Part shown: positions 1 through 11,182 of the stretch, one piece after another
Position numbering within the stretch: position 1 is the stretch's first letter
Layout: every line of letters begins with the position of its first letter
Source of the DNA: Acanthopleura granulata
Lineage: Eukaryota; Mollusca; Polyplacophora; Chitonida; Chitonidae
Length of the DNA: 64,000 bases
Assembly (NCBI GenBank): GCA_016165875.1
Contig: JABBOT010000080.1
Location: forward strand, 1,243,667-1,307,666
Reading direction: 5' to 3'
Program-made: the position numbers and the translations under genes
Notes under the pieces: model-generated
Told to the model about the DNA's origin: nothing
What the model saw: only the letters and a program-made list of their open reading frames with translations
The model's database searches: none

Positions 1-773
1 ATGAACTTCGAGTGAAAAAGTATGATTGATCTACGTTAACCAAGCAGTGTCTCTGTGGCTAATAGCAAAGCACAGGGCCAAGCGACAGAGACGTACAGGG
101 TCTAGTTAAGCCATGGTTTCCATTTCAAGTAAGGTTATGTTTTCGCTGCTGTTATTTGTCTGTCAGTCTGTTGGGATATTAGCAATTCACGGGAACAAAC
201 CAATTACATTTAGGTAGATATTTTTAAACAATTTTTCACCGCCGAGAGATACTGTATAGCAGAATACTCTCCAATTGTTTGAACTTATTTTAAACTTGTC
301 GTACTTTTTTCGAGCGTTTGGTGAAGGAAGGGAGCAGGTAATTAGCGATGGCAGATATTTGCGCACCAAGTGTCGTCTAGTTAACTTTATGTATTTCAAT
401 TCTGTTTAACACCAAGCTCAAGCATTATTCACTTCAGCCATGACAATCCGTTTTATGGGTGAACGAAAGCGGAGTAACCGAGGATAAACGACGTACATCC
501 ATTGTTTCTTGTCCTCTAGACGCCGCGATATAAACAATGAGAGCTGCAACATCTAAAATCTGCCTAACGCAAGAATCGTGAACCAGAGATTTGGATACTT
601 GCGCACATTACCACATCTTTGCTTATAACATCAAACGGAACCTTACCACTCTTCATATTAAAACCACTGCAAACCGAGTTCTAAGTGTAATACTCAAAAG
701 CAAAGTGAAATGGAAAACGGTTGTTTCATGTTGTCTCTTCAATACTGCATTCAGGTTTAAGCTTTTGAGTTTG
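1..773. other. Unassigned flank, no gene recognised
   Basis: I see no convincing coding region, RNA gene or repeat here. The open frames at 187-399 (minus) and 591-1001 (plus) are short. The second one lies antisense to the 3' part of the fibronectin-like gene and has no protein-like motifs. Part of this stretch is probably the 3' UTR and downstream flank of the 774-1388 gene, but I found no clear AATAAA in the expected orientation. Confidence 0.4.
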
Positions 774-1388
774 TCACATGTCCTCCAGTTCGATAGAAGG
801 GCCTGTAGATCTGGCGCAGGTTCTTATGAATTTGTCATGCCGAGATTTATCCATCCACCATTTTGCGATTCCGACAAGAACACCTATCGCTATAGTAACC
901 AATGTCACCAAGACAGCGATGACACTGTCTGTTCTAATGTAAGGTATTGTACTGATGTCGGCGCAAGACACTTTGATGAAGTATGTTTTGGAAGACAGTA
1001 AATTATATTCATTTTTTACTCGAACTGACACGCAAACTGAATAAGACGTGTCCACTTCTAAACCTCGAATCATGAAGAATTCCTCCTCCAAAGGCAGCTC
1101 ATCCGATTTGAATTCCTCATCTCCGATTTTGTAGCGAACATTCCACGAAGTGAAATTACCTCGCAAATTGTCATCACTTGTCATCCAGTGAATTTTCAAA
1201 GTCGTCGTTGTTTTTCCCAGCACTTTTATTTGAAATCCAGGAGAAAGAGCGTATGGCAAAACGTCAAGCTCCGGCAAATCTATGAAGTATTTCTCACCAG
1301 CGCGTAAAGAGGGGAAATCATGTGCTGGGACAGCACACAATCCGGCTAGAAATATACCAACAAATACAATCAACATTTTGCTCTTCAA
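774..1388 (-). CDS. Small type I membrane protein with a fibronectin-III-like domain
   Basis: A single open frame of 204 codons, starting at the ATG at 1386-1388 and ending in TGA (774-776). Residues 1-22 form a signal peptide (charged MKSK start, hydrophobic IVFVGIFLAGLCAV, then PAHD). Residues ~50-142 look like one fibronectin type III fold: a KIHW tryptophan (68), WNVRYKIG in strand C, and the typical late-strand pattern LEVDTSYSVCVSVRVKN (110-126). NFT at 78-80 is an N-glycosylation sequon. Residues ~155-177 are a membrane span, followed by a short basic-then-acidic tail (WWMDKSRHDK to ELEDM). The predicted topology is extracellular FN3, one span and a ~27-residue cytoplasmic tail, resembling short cytokine-receptor-like or adhesion proteins. 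No family is certain. It could also be one exon of a longer receptor, but signal peptide, span and stop lie in one frame, so a complete intronless gene is the simplest reading. Confidence 0.6.
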   Translation of the reverse strand: MKSKMLIVFVGIFLAGLCAVPAHDFPSLRAGEKYFIDLPELDVLPYALSPGFQIKVLGKTTTTLKIHWMTSDDNLRGNFTSWNVRYKIGDEEFKSDELPLEEEFFMIRGLEVDTSYSVCVSVRVKNEYNLLSSKTYFIKVSCADISTIPYIRTDSVIAVLVTLVTIAIGVLVGIAKWWMDKSRHDKFIRTCARSTGPSIELEDM

Positions 1389-2571
1389 AATTCAACACAA
1401 CGATTTAGAAGTAAGTGAATTATGTTAAAAGTGTGTGGAACCTGTTGTTGTTGTGGGGCAAAAAGCAAGGAACAATGTTTTACTGTCTCAGAATTCATTG
1501 TCGTATAACTCCTCCACTTGTTATCTTCAAATGAGTCCGGTATGAACAGATGTGCCTGGGTGTTCCGATATCGAAAGATGTATCCAAGTGTTCAAAGCAA
1601 CTTGTCATCAGGTGTCTTTAGGCCACGCTCACATCATATGTTTCTCTGCAATAAGAAATGTAAGCAGGTATTTATAAAATACTCAAAATAAAATATTTGG
1701 TGATGGAAATTGAATCGAGGCACTCAAGAGTTAGTCAAGATATCAACAAGCCCTGGCATTTTCCAATAACTTATCCAGGGCGGGAATACCCGTTGTAATC
1801 ATCCAACACATGCAGGTACCTGAGACAGAGAGAAGATTCTGTCATAAAACAAAATGATTTAAAAAATACATGATCGAGTGAAATTAATCCAGACTAGATT
1901 AGAATCTTGCTTTCAAGCCCTGCGTTGAATGATTCACAAAGCTATAACGGTACTAAGAGCAATCCACTGGCTGAAATACTTGCGGACGGCACAGTGGGAA
2001 CCTCCCGTTGTCCCCAACATACGTGTGTGCACATGTTGACCCTGATAGTGCAGTGGGCTCTGTACAGGATAAACTATACTAGCTACGGGGGAAATTTGTC
2101 ACATTAGTAAAAAAATTGCGGAACACCCGATGTAGTGATCTTAACATTGATTTCCAACCCATCAACAGTCGACAATCCAGCACGCCCATGATAAATGCAG
2201 CACTCGCGCTCAAAAAGGCGGAAGGTTAACTCTATTGAACCCGATCTGTTAATTAACGATGCAAAAATGCATTAATTGCTTGAATATTCTCTATCAATAA
2301 AAATTTCTTCTTTGGCCGAGAGCCAAATATCTTGGAACTATTTGCACGTGGGTTTGGAAGTACATAAACCAAAAACTGGAATATGTGCGTGCTTTTTTGT
2401 TGCTTGTTTGGGCTTGCCGACCATCTGGACATTTGAATCACGGTCATGTTTCGACGGTGTCTCCTTGTAGCGGGCCTGTCCCAGTCAGGATATATTTACA
2501 GTGGCTTGTCAGTGACAGGCCAAGACATGAGACGTTACACCTTGGCCAACCAGGGCACTGGGGGCCGTCGA
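1389..2571. other. Unassigned intergenic DNA
   Basis: No recognisable gene. A TATA-like palindromic stretch (TATTTATAAAATA, ~1670-1682) lies about 285 bp upstream of the start codon at 1388 and could belong to that gene's promoter, but nothing else supports it. The overlapping short frames at 2253-2597 on both strands look like chance. Confidence 0.35.
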
Positions 2572-3149
2572 TAGTACAGTTAATACTGGGGGCCTAGCAC
2601 AGTAAATAATGGAAGCTACGCTGGGACAGTTAATGCTGGGGGGGGGGGGTCTTCGCTAGCACAGTTAATACTGGATAGCCACGCTAACACAGGAAATAAT
2701 GGAGGCTACGCTGGCACAGTTATTACTGGAGGCCCTTCGCTAACAGAGTTAACACTGGATGGCCACGCTAGTACAGTTGATAATGGAGGGGGGATCCATG
2801 CTAGCACAGTTAATACTGATGCCCTTCTCTAGCACAGTAAGTACTGGAGGGCCACGCTAGCACAGTTAATACTGGAGGGCCACGCTAGCACAGTAAATAC
2901 TGGAGGCCCTTCGCTAGTACAGTTAATACTTGGGTGCCCTCACTAGCACAGCTAATACTGAGGACCCACGCTAGAACAGTTAGTGCTGGGGGTACGCTGG
3001 CACAGTTAACACTGGGGGACCTTCGCTAGCACAGTTAATACAGGGGGCCCTCGCCAACAAAGTTTGTACTAGAGGGTCCTCGCTAGCACAGCTAGTAATG
3101 AGGGAGCTCACTAGCACAGTTAATACTGTGAACCCTCCCTAGCACAACT
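2572..3149. repeat. Degenerate ~28-bp minisatellite, about 20 copies
   Basis: The core CTAGCACAGTTAATACTGGA recurs about every 27-30 bp with many substitutions and small indels. GGCCACG- and CCCTTCG-type spacers alternate between cores. A run of ten or more G's (~2638-2650) interrupts it. The unit has no coding potential, and the heavy divergence between units indicates an old array. Confidence 0.9.
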
Positions 3150-6100
3150 ATAGCTAAAAGATTGGCCTCACTGCAACCTGTTGGCCTCTGACCAAGGATT
3201 GCTCGAATACTGCTCTTGATGTCGTAAATTTGGCTGAGGTTATAATGCAGGTTTTGCAAAGGATGCTGACTGTGACATTACGATTTCTTCTACCCGAAAT
3301 CTTCACAGCCGTCACAAATGACACAGTCTTGAGCCTGGTGGTAACACCACATAAATAAATGTGTACTGACACCGCGCTGACGTGTGCTTAGACCTTCACC
3401 TGTAGGTGAGCCCCAAGTCAGCGAAGAGCTTAGATGATAGCACTGGGGCTTGAACTTCATTCAATTTCACTATCTGAAGTGGCATTTCTAGCACATAGGC
3501 CAACTGGTTGGGTAGAAAAAGAAAGATATACAGCAGTCACGTTACATTTCCTTGTCTTTAATTCTGTTTGATGTGAAAATGAATCGCATTTCGTTTACGA
3601 TTTTCTGTTAACGGCGATATACTTCCATGAGAGGTTTACCGGCCGTTGTTATTGTGCTACGGTAATGCACCGATGCTGGTCGTTGTGAAGACAACAAGAC
3701 GATAAAACGTGAAACACGGCCATGTACCCTGCTTGCCACAGGGACGGGGCGATCAAGTAGATATATACAGACGTAGATGAAAAACCAAATACATTCATTT
3801 GTTGTTCATTGGCTAAAAACTCATGAATTCATCACACATGGTTCCAAAAGTCACCTTGAGAAATATACAAAGACAAGGCCGGTGATTTGTTACCAAAGGG
3901 TAGTTGTGTTGTGTACCCGATCCAACAGTTTTATTGCCATGAACTACTGAATTGCCCGACACCTACTTGCTGGAACACCGTATGTGCACTATAAATAACA
4001 AAACTGTGCAAATTTACCCATTGTCCTTGGCTGTGTGATTGCCAACTAGGTGCGGTGTTTCTGTGAAGAGCTGGCAATGACTGACGTAGACAACAATACC
4101 CCCGGAAACGGCAGATGCTTCCCAGCATGAACTTAGTTAATGTCACCCACCGTGTCACAGCTAGCAGTCCGCCAACATCTGTGAATTACAACTTGTGCAC
4201 AGGTGTTTCCCGTTTCACTATGGCTCCCATTTGTAGGCCAGCTACAAACCTCCGTGTTAGAGCCACAGCGTCCTGTGTCTTTCAGACAACAGTGCCGATG
4301 TACTATAAACACACAACCACAGCATTCCACCCTTGGAGTAGGGATATAGATACTGGTAGTCGAGCCAGTCTTCACCGCGTCGACCACATGCCCGCTACAG
4401 CCGTCAGTCCGGCGATGCTCGATGGATATACACGTGAACCGGACCGGCTGGCTGCTGGCGGCTGTATAATCAATTGCTACGCAAGTGTGCCCCATTAACT
4501 GCGCTTCGCTTTGTCGCGGTGTCGGACAAAAGTGCTCGAGCCGTGCTACTTACTGTGAGGCACTGAATCGCTGGGAATGTCAATTATTGAAGTTACTCAC
4601 GGAGCCATGGCGGAGTCTCCCCAGGTTCAAAACAAATCACGTATCTGGACGTGGACGTTCTAATTCAGGTATCTGAGCAGTCGTAATTGCACGTGGCGTA
4701 ATAGGGACAGGAACTGACCTTTTGTGGATACCAGTCGCAAAAATGATATCACCACAGTCAAATTCCTCTAAATCGCCTTCTGAGGAAAGGTTTTTAAAAC
4801 ACTAGAAAAAACTTGTTACTGATAAAGCTGCTGGGAGGTAATTGATTATCAATTGACATCCTAAATTGTTCTTTACAAATTGATTAATTTGAAGTAATAT
4901 TTAATAGAACGCCTAACTGATATGTTGGTCACGTTTATACATAATGTATTCCCGGGTTCATAACTCTGTTGAGATAGGTTATGTAGCTAGCGCAAAAGAG
5001 GAATCAAAGGGTGGGAGCAATTCCGTTCCCTGCGCTTCTGGAAAAGAGTATAAATGAACTCATTCGTAAACATAATGTAGCCATGTATAGGGATTTTCCC
5101 CTGGTGATTGAATCAGTTCCGAACACTGGGAAATGGTCGCACAAAGGATCGCCAATGCATGACAGCCTGGAGAATTCCTTTTGGCATTTTAACCTAACTT
5201 GATGAAGTACACTACAAAGCATACAACCACTTTTACGATCGCATCGGATATCAGTGGAATCAATTATTTATAAAACTGGTTAGTGTATGTCAAGGTTGTG
5301 CTTACCATATTACTTGTTATATTAGGCTGTATTTACCATATCGCTTGGGGACCAAGAGAGACAACTGCTTTGTGTAGAGGATCCCAACAATAATGGCCGA
5401 GTGGTAGACCAAATTCAGCGCAGCGTTTTGGTGCCTTGAATGATGACAATAACAGGCAGAAGCCGGATTCATGGCCCTCCTGACGTTAATAGGCATCTCA
5501 CAACTTCATCGAACAGTCTGCACTGAAATCAGCTGATATTAAAAGCTGATTGATCTATTAGTCCATTACATACAGCGTATGTCTGAGTGACCTTCACCCT
5601 AACCGTGCTGAAGCCAACCGTGATCGTCCTGTACTTGTACTGAATCACTCATGCCCGTGTGACGTAACAAAAACTGCTGAAATTTCCTGCATGTGCCACA
5701 TGCCTGACTAAACACAGTGAATACAGCGTATCTTGTAAGAATGTATAACATTCTGGCCGATCGAGGCATATGAACTTTGTTGTGTAGGTGCACAGGCTTA
5801 AAAGTTATAATGTGTGACTGTCGAACGACTCACAGGAGGTGTGAACTGGTTAATCTGTCAACCCACTTAAGGTACCTGTGTCATGCTGACTTCAGGCCCG
5901 CTGGAACCGTCTTCACAGCAAATCATGAGAGGTCCCTTTACCCGAAATTGTGGAACAAATGACACTTTCGTCATACCCACTCCAATTTCCCCAATATATT
6001 TGGAATATTCTTGAATACTGCGTAATGTGAAAAACATAAAGTTAAGCTATTACATCTTAATGATCTACATTTGTCTGTTGGAGATTATTTATTTTCATCG

Positions 6101-8287
6101 TTTGTTTGCCTTCCTCCCGTACCATTCTTTTCGGACTGGATTTTTTGGAACATTTTCAGAGTTTTTCAGTATAAAATCCCAAACCTGCGACCTAGGGTTC
6201 ATCGGCACATAGATCATCTGATATTTCCACTGGCAATCACCGACCACCACCTCCCCCTCCCCTTGACCATCACCCCCGATGCTGTGGTTGCTCTCATAAC
6301 TGCAGCTGATTGGCGCCATCTCACCAAGTCGGAGGAGCTGAACATATCCTGTAGAGTTTGATCTGAATAGGAAGTCGTCATGTTCTATTGGTTTGGTCCT
6401 AGCAGGGACAGAGGCATGCTACTTCTCGGCTTGAGCACGGTTTACCACAGGTCAAGTTCTCTGGCAATCAACCAATTAAATTCCATAGCGGAGTTTAATA
6501 ATTTAAAACCGTTGGAACATGCAACTTACGTCATTTCTCGACTTCGTCAGGATGATTTCAGGCGGACTGATGTGTGCCTTGGAATCAGTCTGTCATGGGC
6601 CTTAAGGCTGACACCGGCTGAGCTACACTGAACAAGTCGCTCACCCGATACCATCTATTCTTCATGGGAAGATGCTGTAAAGTTACCATTATACAAGTCA
6701 TGTGGACCAATTGCTGTGATGACGACGGTGGTGTAAATACTGAAAGAGTAAATCAGTTTTTTACTAGGCCAATTGGCGAGCAATTTTGTGTATCTGTTCC
6801 GTGAGATTGAATGTAAAGTATAATCGTCATCCGCTGACAGTCGGAAGCAACTACAGCATCAATGGAAAAAAGTCCCGGAATTACAGAACAACCCAGCTAA
6901 GAGCGGCGGGGCAATAAATCCAGTCTAGTAGACCCCTGAATGAGCGTTTCGAGCTCACTGACATCACTAAAATGCTAGAAATCACGGCACATTTATCCGT
7001 GTTTCAGCTAATGCTAAAGTTAACCAGTGTAACCAGTGTAACCAGCGGGGAATCATTATCCATGGAACTGATAGTAACCAGTTCTGTTTGAGACAATTAC
7101 AGGTTGAGATCTAGTGACAGGAAATATACTGGTGACAGTAGAATTCTTCTGAAACACATTCGTCAAAGATATAGCCTCGACCGGTAATATCCTTTCCATG
7201 ACATCTGTTTATGTATTGATTAGGTGTACATGTATTCCAAAGCCAAGAAGGTCATTCTAGCCAACTACGTTGGAACTCAATCGATTTTACCCACAGGCCT
7301 ATTTGTTAGGCCGCGACAGTGAGAACATGACGACAGTACGGCCTACACTCAAATCTTATCCAGGTACCATATTTTAGTCAACTGGTCCTTTCAAGGCAAA
7401 AATCCTTTCACAATGAGGTGTAAAACTTGCGGAGATTTTCCACTGTTAAAATGTTAGGGTCAGTGTCCCAAAGGAGATCGATTGTGTTCAGGACCACAGC
7501 TTTGTGCAGCCTTAACCCAGTTATGAAGTCGTGCTCGGTTTCATCTATTATGGTGTCTCGAAATGGAGGAGAAAACATTATAAACAGTGTAAAGTTTTAT
7601 ATTTTCACAAATCATGGTTGAATTGTTCTTTGACTAAAAAACATTTGAAAGTTGGGTGTGACAGGGAACGACAAGATGTCTTCAATTGCAGAAAGGAGCT
7701 CAGAGAATATGGTCAATTTGGCTGTCCACCAAGTAAAGGACCACAAACAGCACCTAACTCCTTCATTTCCCTCAATCTAGACCGATATACGAACATTTTG
7801 AATTTTTGATAATGCAGTATCAATCATCGCCATATCCTATAGGGTTTACCTGAACCGCGTATAGAATTCTTACTTGAACATGGATTTGTTTGTACCGTAG
7901 ATTTGTTTGCACTGTATGACAATTTATGCACTTATGCATGATTGTGATAACAAATTTTCGTGTAGATATAAGCCTAATTGCAATAACATCTCACAGCTTC
8001 GCTCGGATATAGGCCTAAGCGTAATAACATTTTACAGCTTCGGTGGATTAGGAATCAAGATGGTTTAGGCCTCCTGTCCATGATGCAAGGTGCTTTCAGA
8101 TAAAATTAAGAATAATTTTGATTTTTCTCACAATTAAGTGAATAATAATCTGAGGGTTTATTGCATCAAGCTGAGAACATGCACCCACGCCATAATTACT
8201 AACCCTTTGCGAACTGAGGCATTTGGTGTTTAATTTCCAAGGTTAAGCTGACTGCACCCAAATCTTCATGTACCTAAAATTAAATTT
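3150..8287. other. Unassigned DNA, no firm gene
   Basis: About 5 kb with no feature I can name. Two long frames overlap antisense at 4115-4498 (plus, 127 codons) and 4133-4495 (minus, 120 codons). The minus one is cysteine-rich but matches no family I know, and at most one could be real. A 63-codon frame at 5011-5202 (plus) reads protein-like towards its end (FPLVIESVPNTGKW, HDSLENSFWHF) and may be an exon or mobile-element fragment, but I cannot identify it. At 7019-7045 a GTAACCA motif is repeated three times. Confidence 0.3.
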
Positions 8288-8730
8288 TAAAAGTGAAAGA
8301 CAGTTCATGACCCAAGTTGGCCAAAAAGGTTGCACAATATTATGTTCATTTCTGTAAACTATATTTTTCTAACAGCTACTACGACAGCGGAAACTGACAT
8401 TTGACCGTGCCTCATCGACTAGCATGAAACGCCACCATTCTTACTCGGCTGTGACGTAATTGTTCCAAGCGCGGAACACTCTTGTCACTTGAGGCTGTAG
8501 TAAGCTGCTAGGGTCGTGTTTGTGACTTGAGTATGCATATCAATTTATAACACGAAATTATCGACACACTTGCTACCACCACAACACGATGGTCTGGAAT
8601 TACGTTGCATTGTTCACTAATGTACTTGTTATAATTAGAACATGCAGCATTACAGTGTACTGTTCCTATGTTATCACATGATGCGTTAGCTCAGAACATT
8701 TACACAGTTTATACACACTTGATATGTCCT
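8288..8730. repeat. Dispersed repeat family 1, copy 1
   Basis: This segment aligns with 45850-46272 over most of its length at roughly 70-75% identity. Shared blocks include AACAGCTACTACG, TTTGACCGTGCC, GATGGTCTGGAA and GTGCTGTTCCTATGTTAT. Neither copy has a coding frame or terminal repeats I can define, so it is most likely an old non-autonomous transposable element. Confidence 0.7.
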
Positions 8731-9893
8731 AGCCTACGTGACCGCTGTGAACCAATGAGGAATGGTGAAATTACTCTCTCTGACCGCCGCGCTTTTTTGG
8801 CATGCTGCTGCTGCTGCCGGAGTATACAAGCACCGGTATATTTATTTATAAAAACAACTCCTGGAGTACACCCGTGCACTCATTTTTTTTTCTCTTCACC
8901 AATCACCGCTCAGATAATTCCAAGACCATTACTTTCGTTTAGATCCGCGCTGCTGCTGTATAGCCTGTGAGCATTGGTGACAGACGCACAGTCACTCTAC
9001 TGCATTTCTGCGGGAGCTGATTTCACGACAAAAAGCAAGAGAGAGGAAGATTATGGATTCACTCACGGAGATGATTATTCGATTACGGGACTGCCCCAGC
9101 GTAGTGGTACGTACAGGGGACATCGAAACGGATGGACTACCGGTATGGCGATTCTTCATGAAGACCCCCGTGGGGTTCCCGGGAGTGAAAAGAATAGGGC
9201 CCCAGTTCTCTAGGAAGCTTGTCGTACGAGGCGACTAACCTAGGGCTCTCTCAAGTGGTTCCGGTGAATAGAATAGTTCCACAGCCTCCCCGGACTTGTC
9301 GTACAAGGCGACTAAAAGGGGCAACCTGTTTGCCGTGGGTTGCGACCCGTGATGGGGGAAGACGGGATCCTGGTGGCTGAGGGTGGGTTCATCTTGCGAG
9401 ATCCTCACGCCCAACACTCCACTTCGGCCCTTACTTCTCCAAAGACGGGCGGTCGGATGGCCCGCTCCGATCAATCGGCTGGTCACGCCAGTCCAGACGT
9501 CCGGATATCAACCTTCATATATATTCATTTGGTATAGAGTCATTGCTGTCCGTGTTGGAAGTTTTTAAGTCAGATGTTCGGATGTTTGGGCGGTGGCTTT
9601 AGGGTCAATCGAGTAGGTCGTTTCTAATTTATTAGATTCGGCTTGCTCGAGTATGAGCGAAAAACCCATCTTATCGAGGATGGCGTGGAACTCTCGTCTC
9701 TCCTTCTGCTGGTGACTCGCAGGAGGGGTTTCGTCGTACATGTATTGACACTCCGAGGCGGATGAGAGACACGGCGCTATGAATCATCCAACCGTCTCGC
9801 TATGTCTACCTCTAATTCCCCTACTCCAAATGTTTCTATGTCACAGCCTTCCCCAGTTGTGGGAAAAAAAGGAAAAACGAGATACCACTGGAT

Positions 9894-11148
9894 GTGGAAT
9901 CGGGAAGTTCTCACTTCCCATCCTTTCTGGTGATATCTAGTAAAAATGAGAATCAGGCAAAGTTGAAAATCAATCCTTTCGTATTGAATAAAACTTTGAA
10001 GAGCTACGCAGGCACTTTGAAACAAGTGAAAAAGTTAAACTCTGGCAAAATTCTTGTAGAATGTTTTCGAAAACAACAAAACATTAACTTACTCAGAATT
10101 GAAAATATTGGGAAGCAAGCTGTTTCTGTTACCCCACATAAAACCTTAAACTGCTCTCACGGCATCATTCGTGACGGAGACCAAGATCTACACGACATGA
10201 CCGAGCAAGAAATAACAGAGCAACTGAAGGACCAAGGCGTACTCAACGTCAAACGTTTTACCATCAAGAGAGATGGGAACTTCATTAAAACAAATACGTA
10301 TCGCGTAACGTTTAATAACCCGTCTCTCCTAACATCAATGTTCATTGGGCCGTACAGTGTGCTGGTAGAATTATTCATACCTAACCCGACCAGGTGTTTC
10401 TCCTGCCAGAGGTTTGGCCATGGCAGGGGTCAATGCCGAAACAAACTGGTCTGTTTCAGATGTGCGGAAGCTGGTCACGAGGGCTTCGAATGCACAAACA
10501 CCATAAAATGCTGGAATTGCAGCGGAGCCCACATGGCCTCTTCCAAGGATTGCCCTGTCTTCAAAAAGGAAATGGAAATCATAACGCTTAAATGGAAAAA
10601 TAACTTATCGTATCAAGAAGCCAAACGTCTTGTCTCTGTCACCAATGGCCTTACTAAATCTGCCTATGCCAATGTTGTCAAGAAACCCTCCGTTTCGGTA
10701 GGAGTTCAAACATCATTCACTTGGCCCATTGGTATAGAGAAGCCACAGAAACTGGTCGTAAATCCCTTGGAAAACACGACCAGTTCTTCATCACAAACCG
10801 ATATCAATCTTACTGAAAAACCCGCTACTTCATCTAATTCTCCATCTCACCACAAACCTTGTGCAAATAAATACAAATCCTCTAAACCCGTTGAAACCAC
10901 TAAATGCAGCGGGTGATAAACATCACAAGAAAGGTAAACCTAGTGGCCCCACAGAACGTCCCTCCAACTCTACTATGGACCCTATCCGAACTTTCACCAA
11001 GTTTGGGTCGTTGCAGGACGTCGGTCCTTCAACGTTCGATGCGGACATGATGGATACATCATCTGCATCGGGCAGATCTACTAGTAGGTCTCCCAAAAAG
11101 GGTTGTGCACGGTCCAGGCAAAAATCCCCCATACGCCTCCCTCCATAA
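9894..11148 (+). pseudogene. LINE ORF1 (gag-like, three CCHC knuckles), frameshifted
   Basis: ORF1 encodes the RNA-binding chaperone of the retrotransposon particle. Three zinc knuckles lie in tandem at roughly 10392-10560 (CFSCQRFGHGRGQC, CFRCAEAGHEGFEC and CWNCSGAHMASSKDC). The N-terminal part resembles an RNA-recognition-like fold, with ILVECFRKQQ near residue 51. The frame has no ATG. The natural start (ATG at 9802) lies in another frame, shifted by an indel in the A-rich run near 9862-9876. A second frameshift near 10890-10916 ends the frame, and the C-terminal part continues in the frame 10861-11148. Its final TAA overlaps the ORF2 start. Confidence 0.8.
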
Positions 11149-11150
11149 TG
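11146..11150 (+). promoter_or_regulatory. ORF1 stop / ORF2 start overlap TAATG
   Basis: The ORF1 stop TAA (11146-11148) and the ORF2 ATG (11148-11150) share one base. This UAAUG arrangement is known from other LINEs (SART1) to allow stop-restart translation of ORF2. Here it is inferred from position only. Confidence 0.55.
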
Positions 11151-11182
11151 ACTTCCTTAGACAAAAATTATACAGTAGAATT

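Noticed and set aside
4115..4498. Overlapping 127- and 120-codon frames on opposite strands
   Set aside because: Neither shows recognisable motifs or splice context, and both cannot be real. Kept only as a remark.
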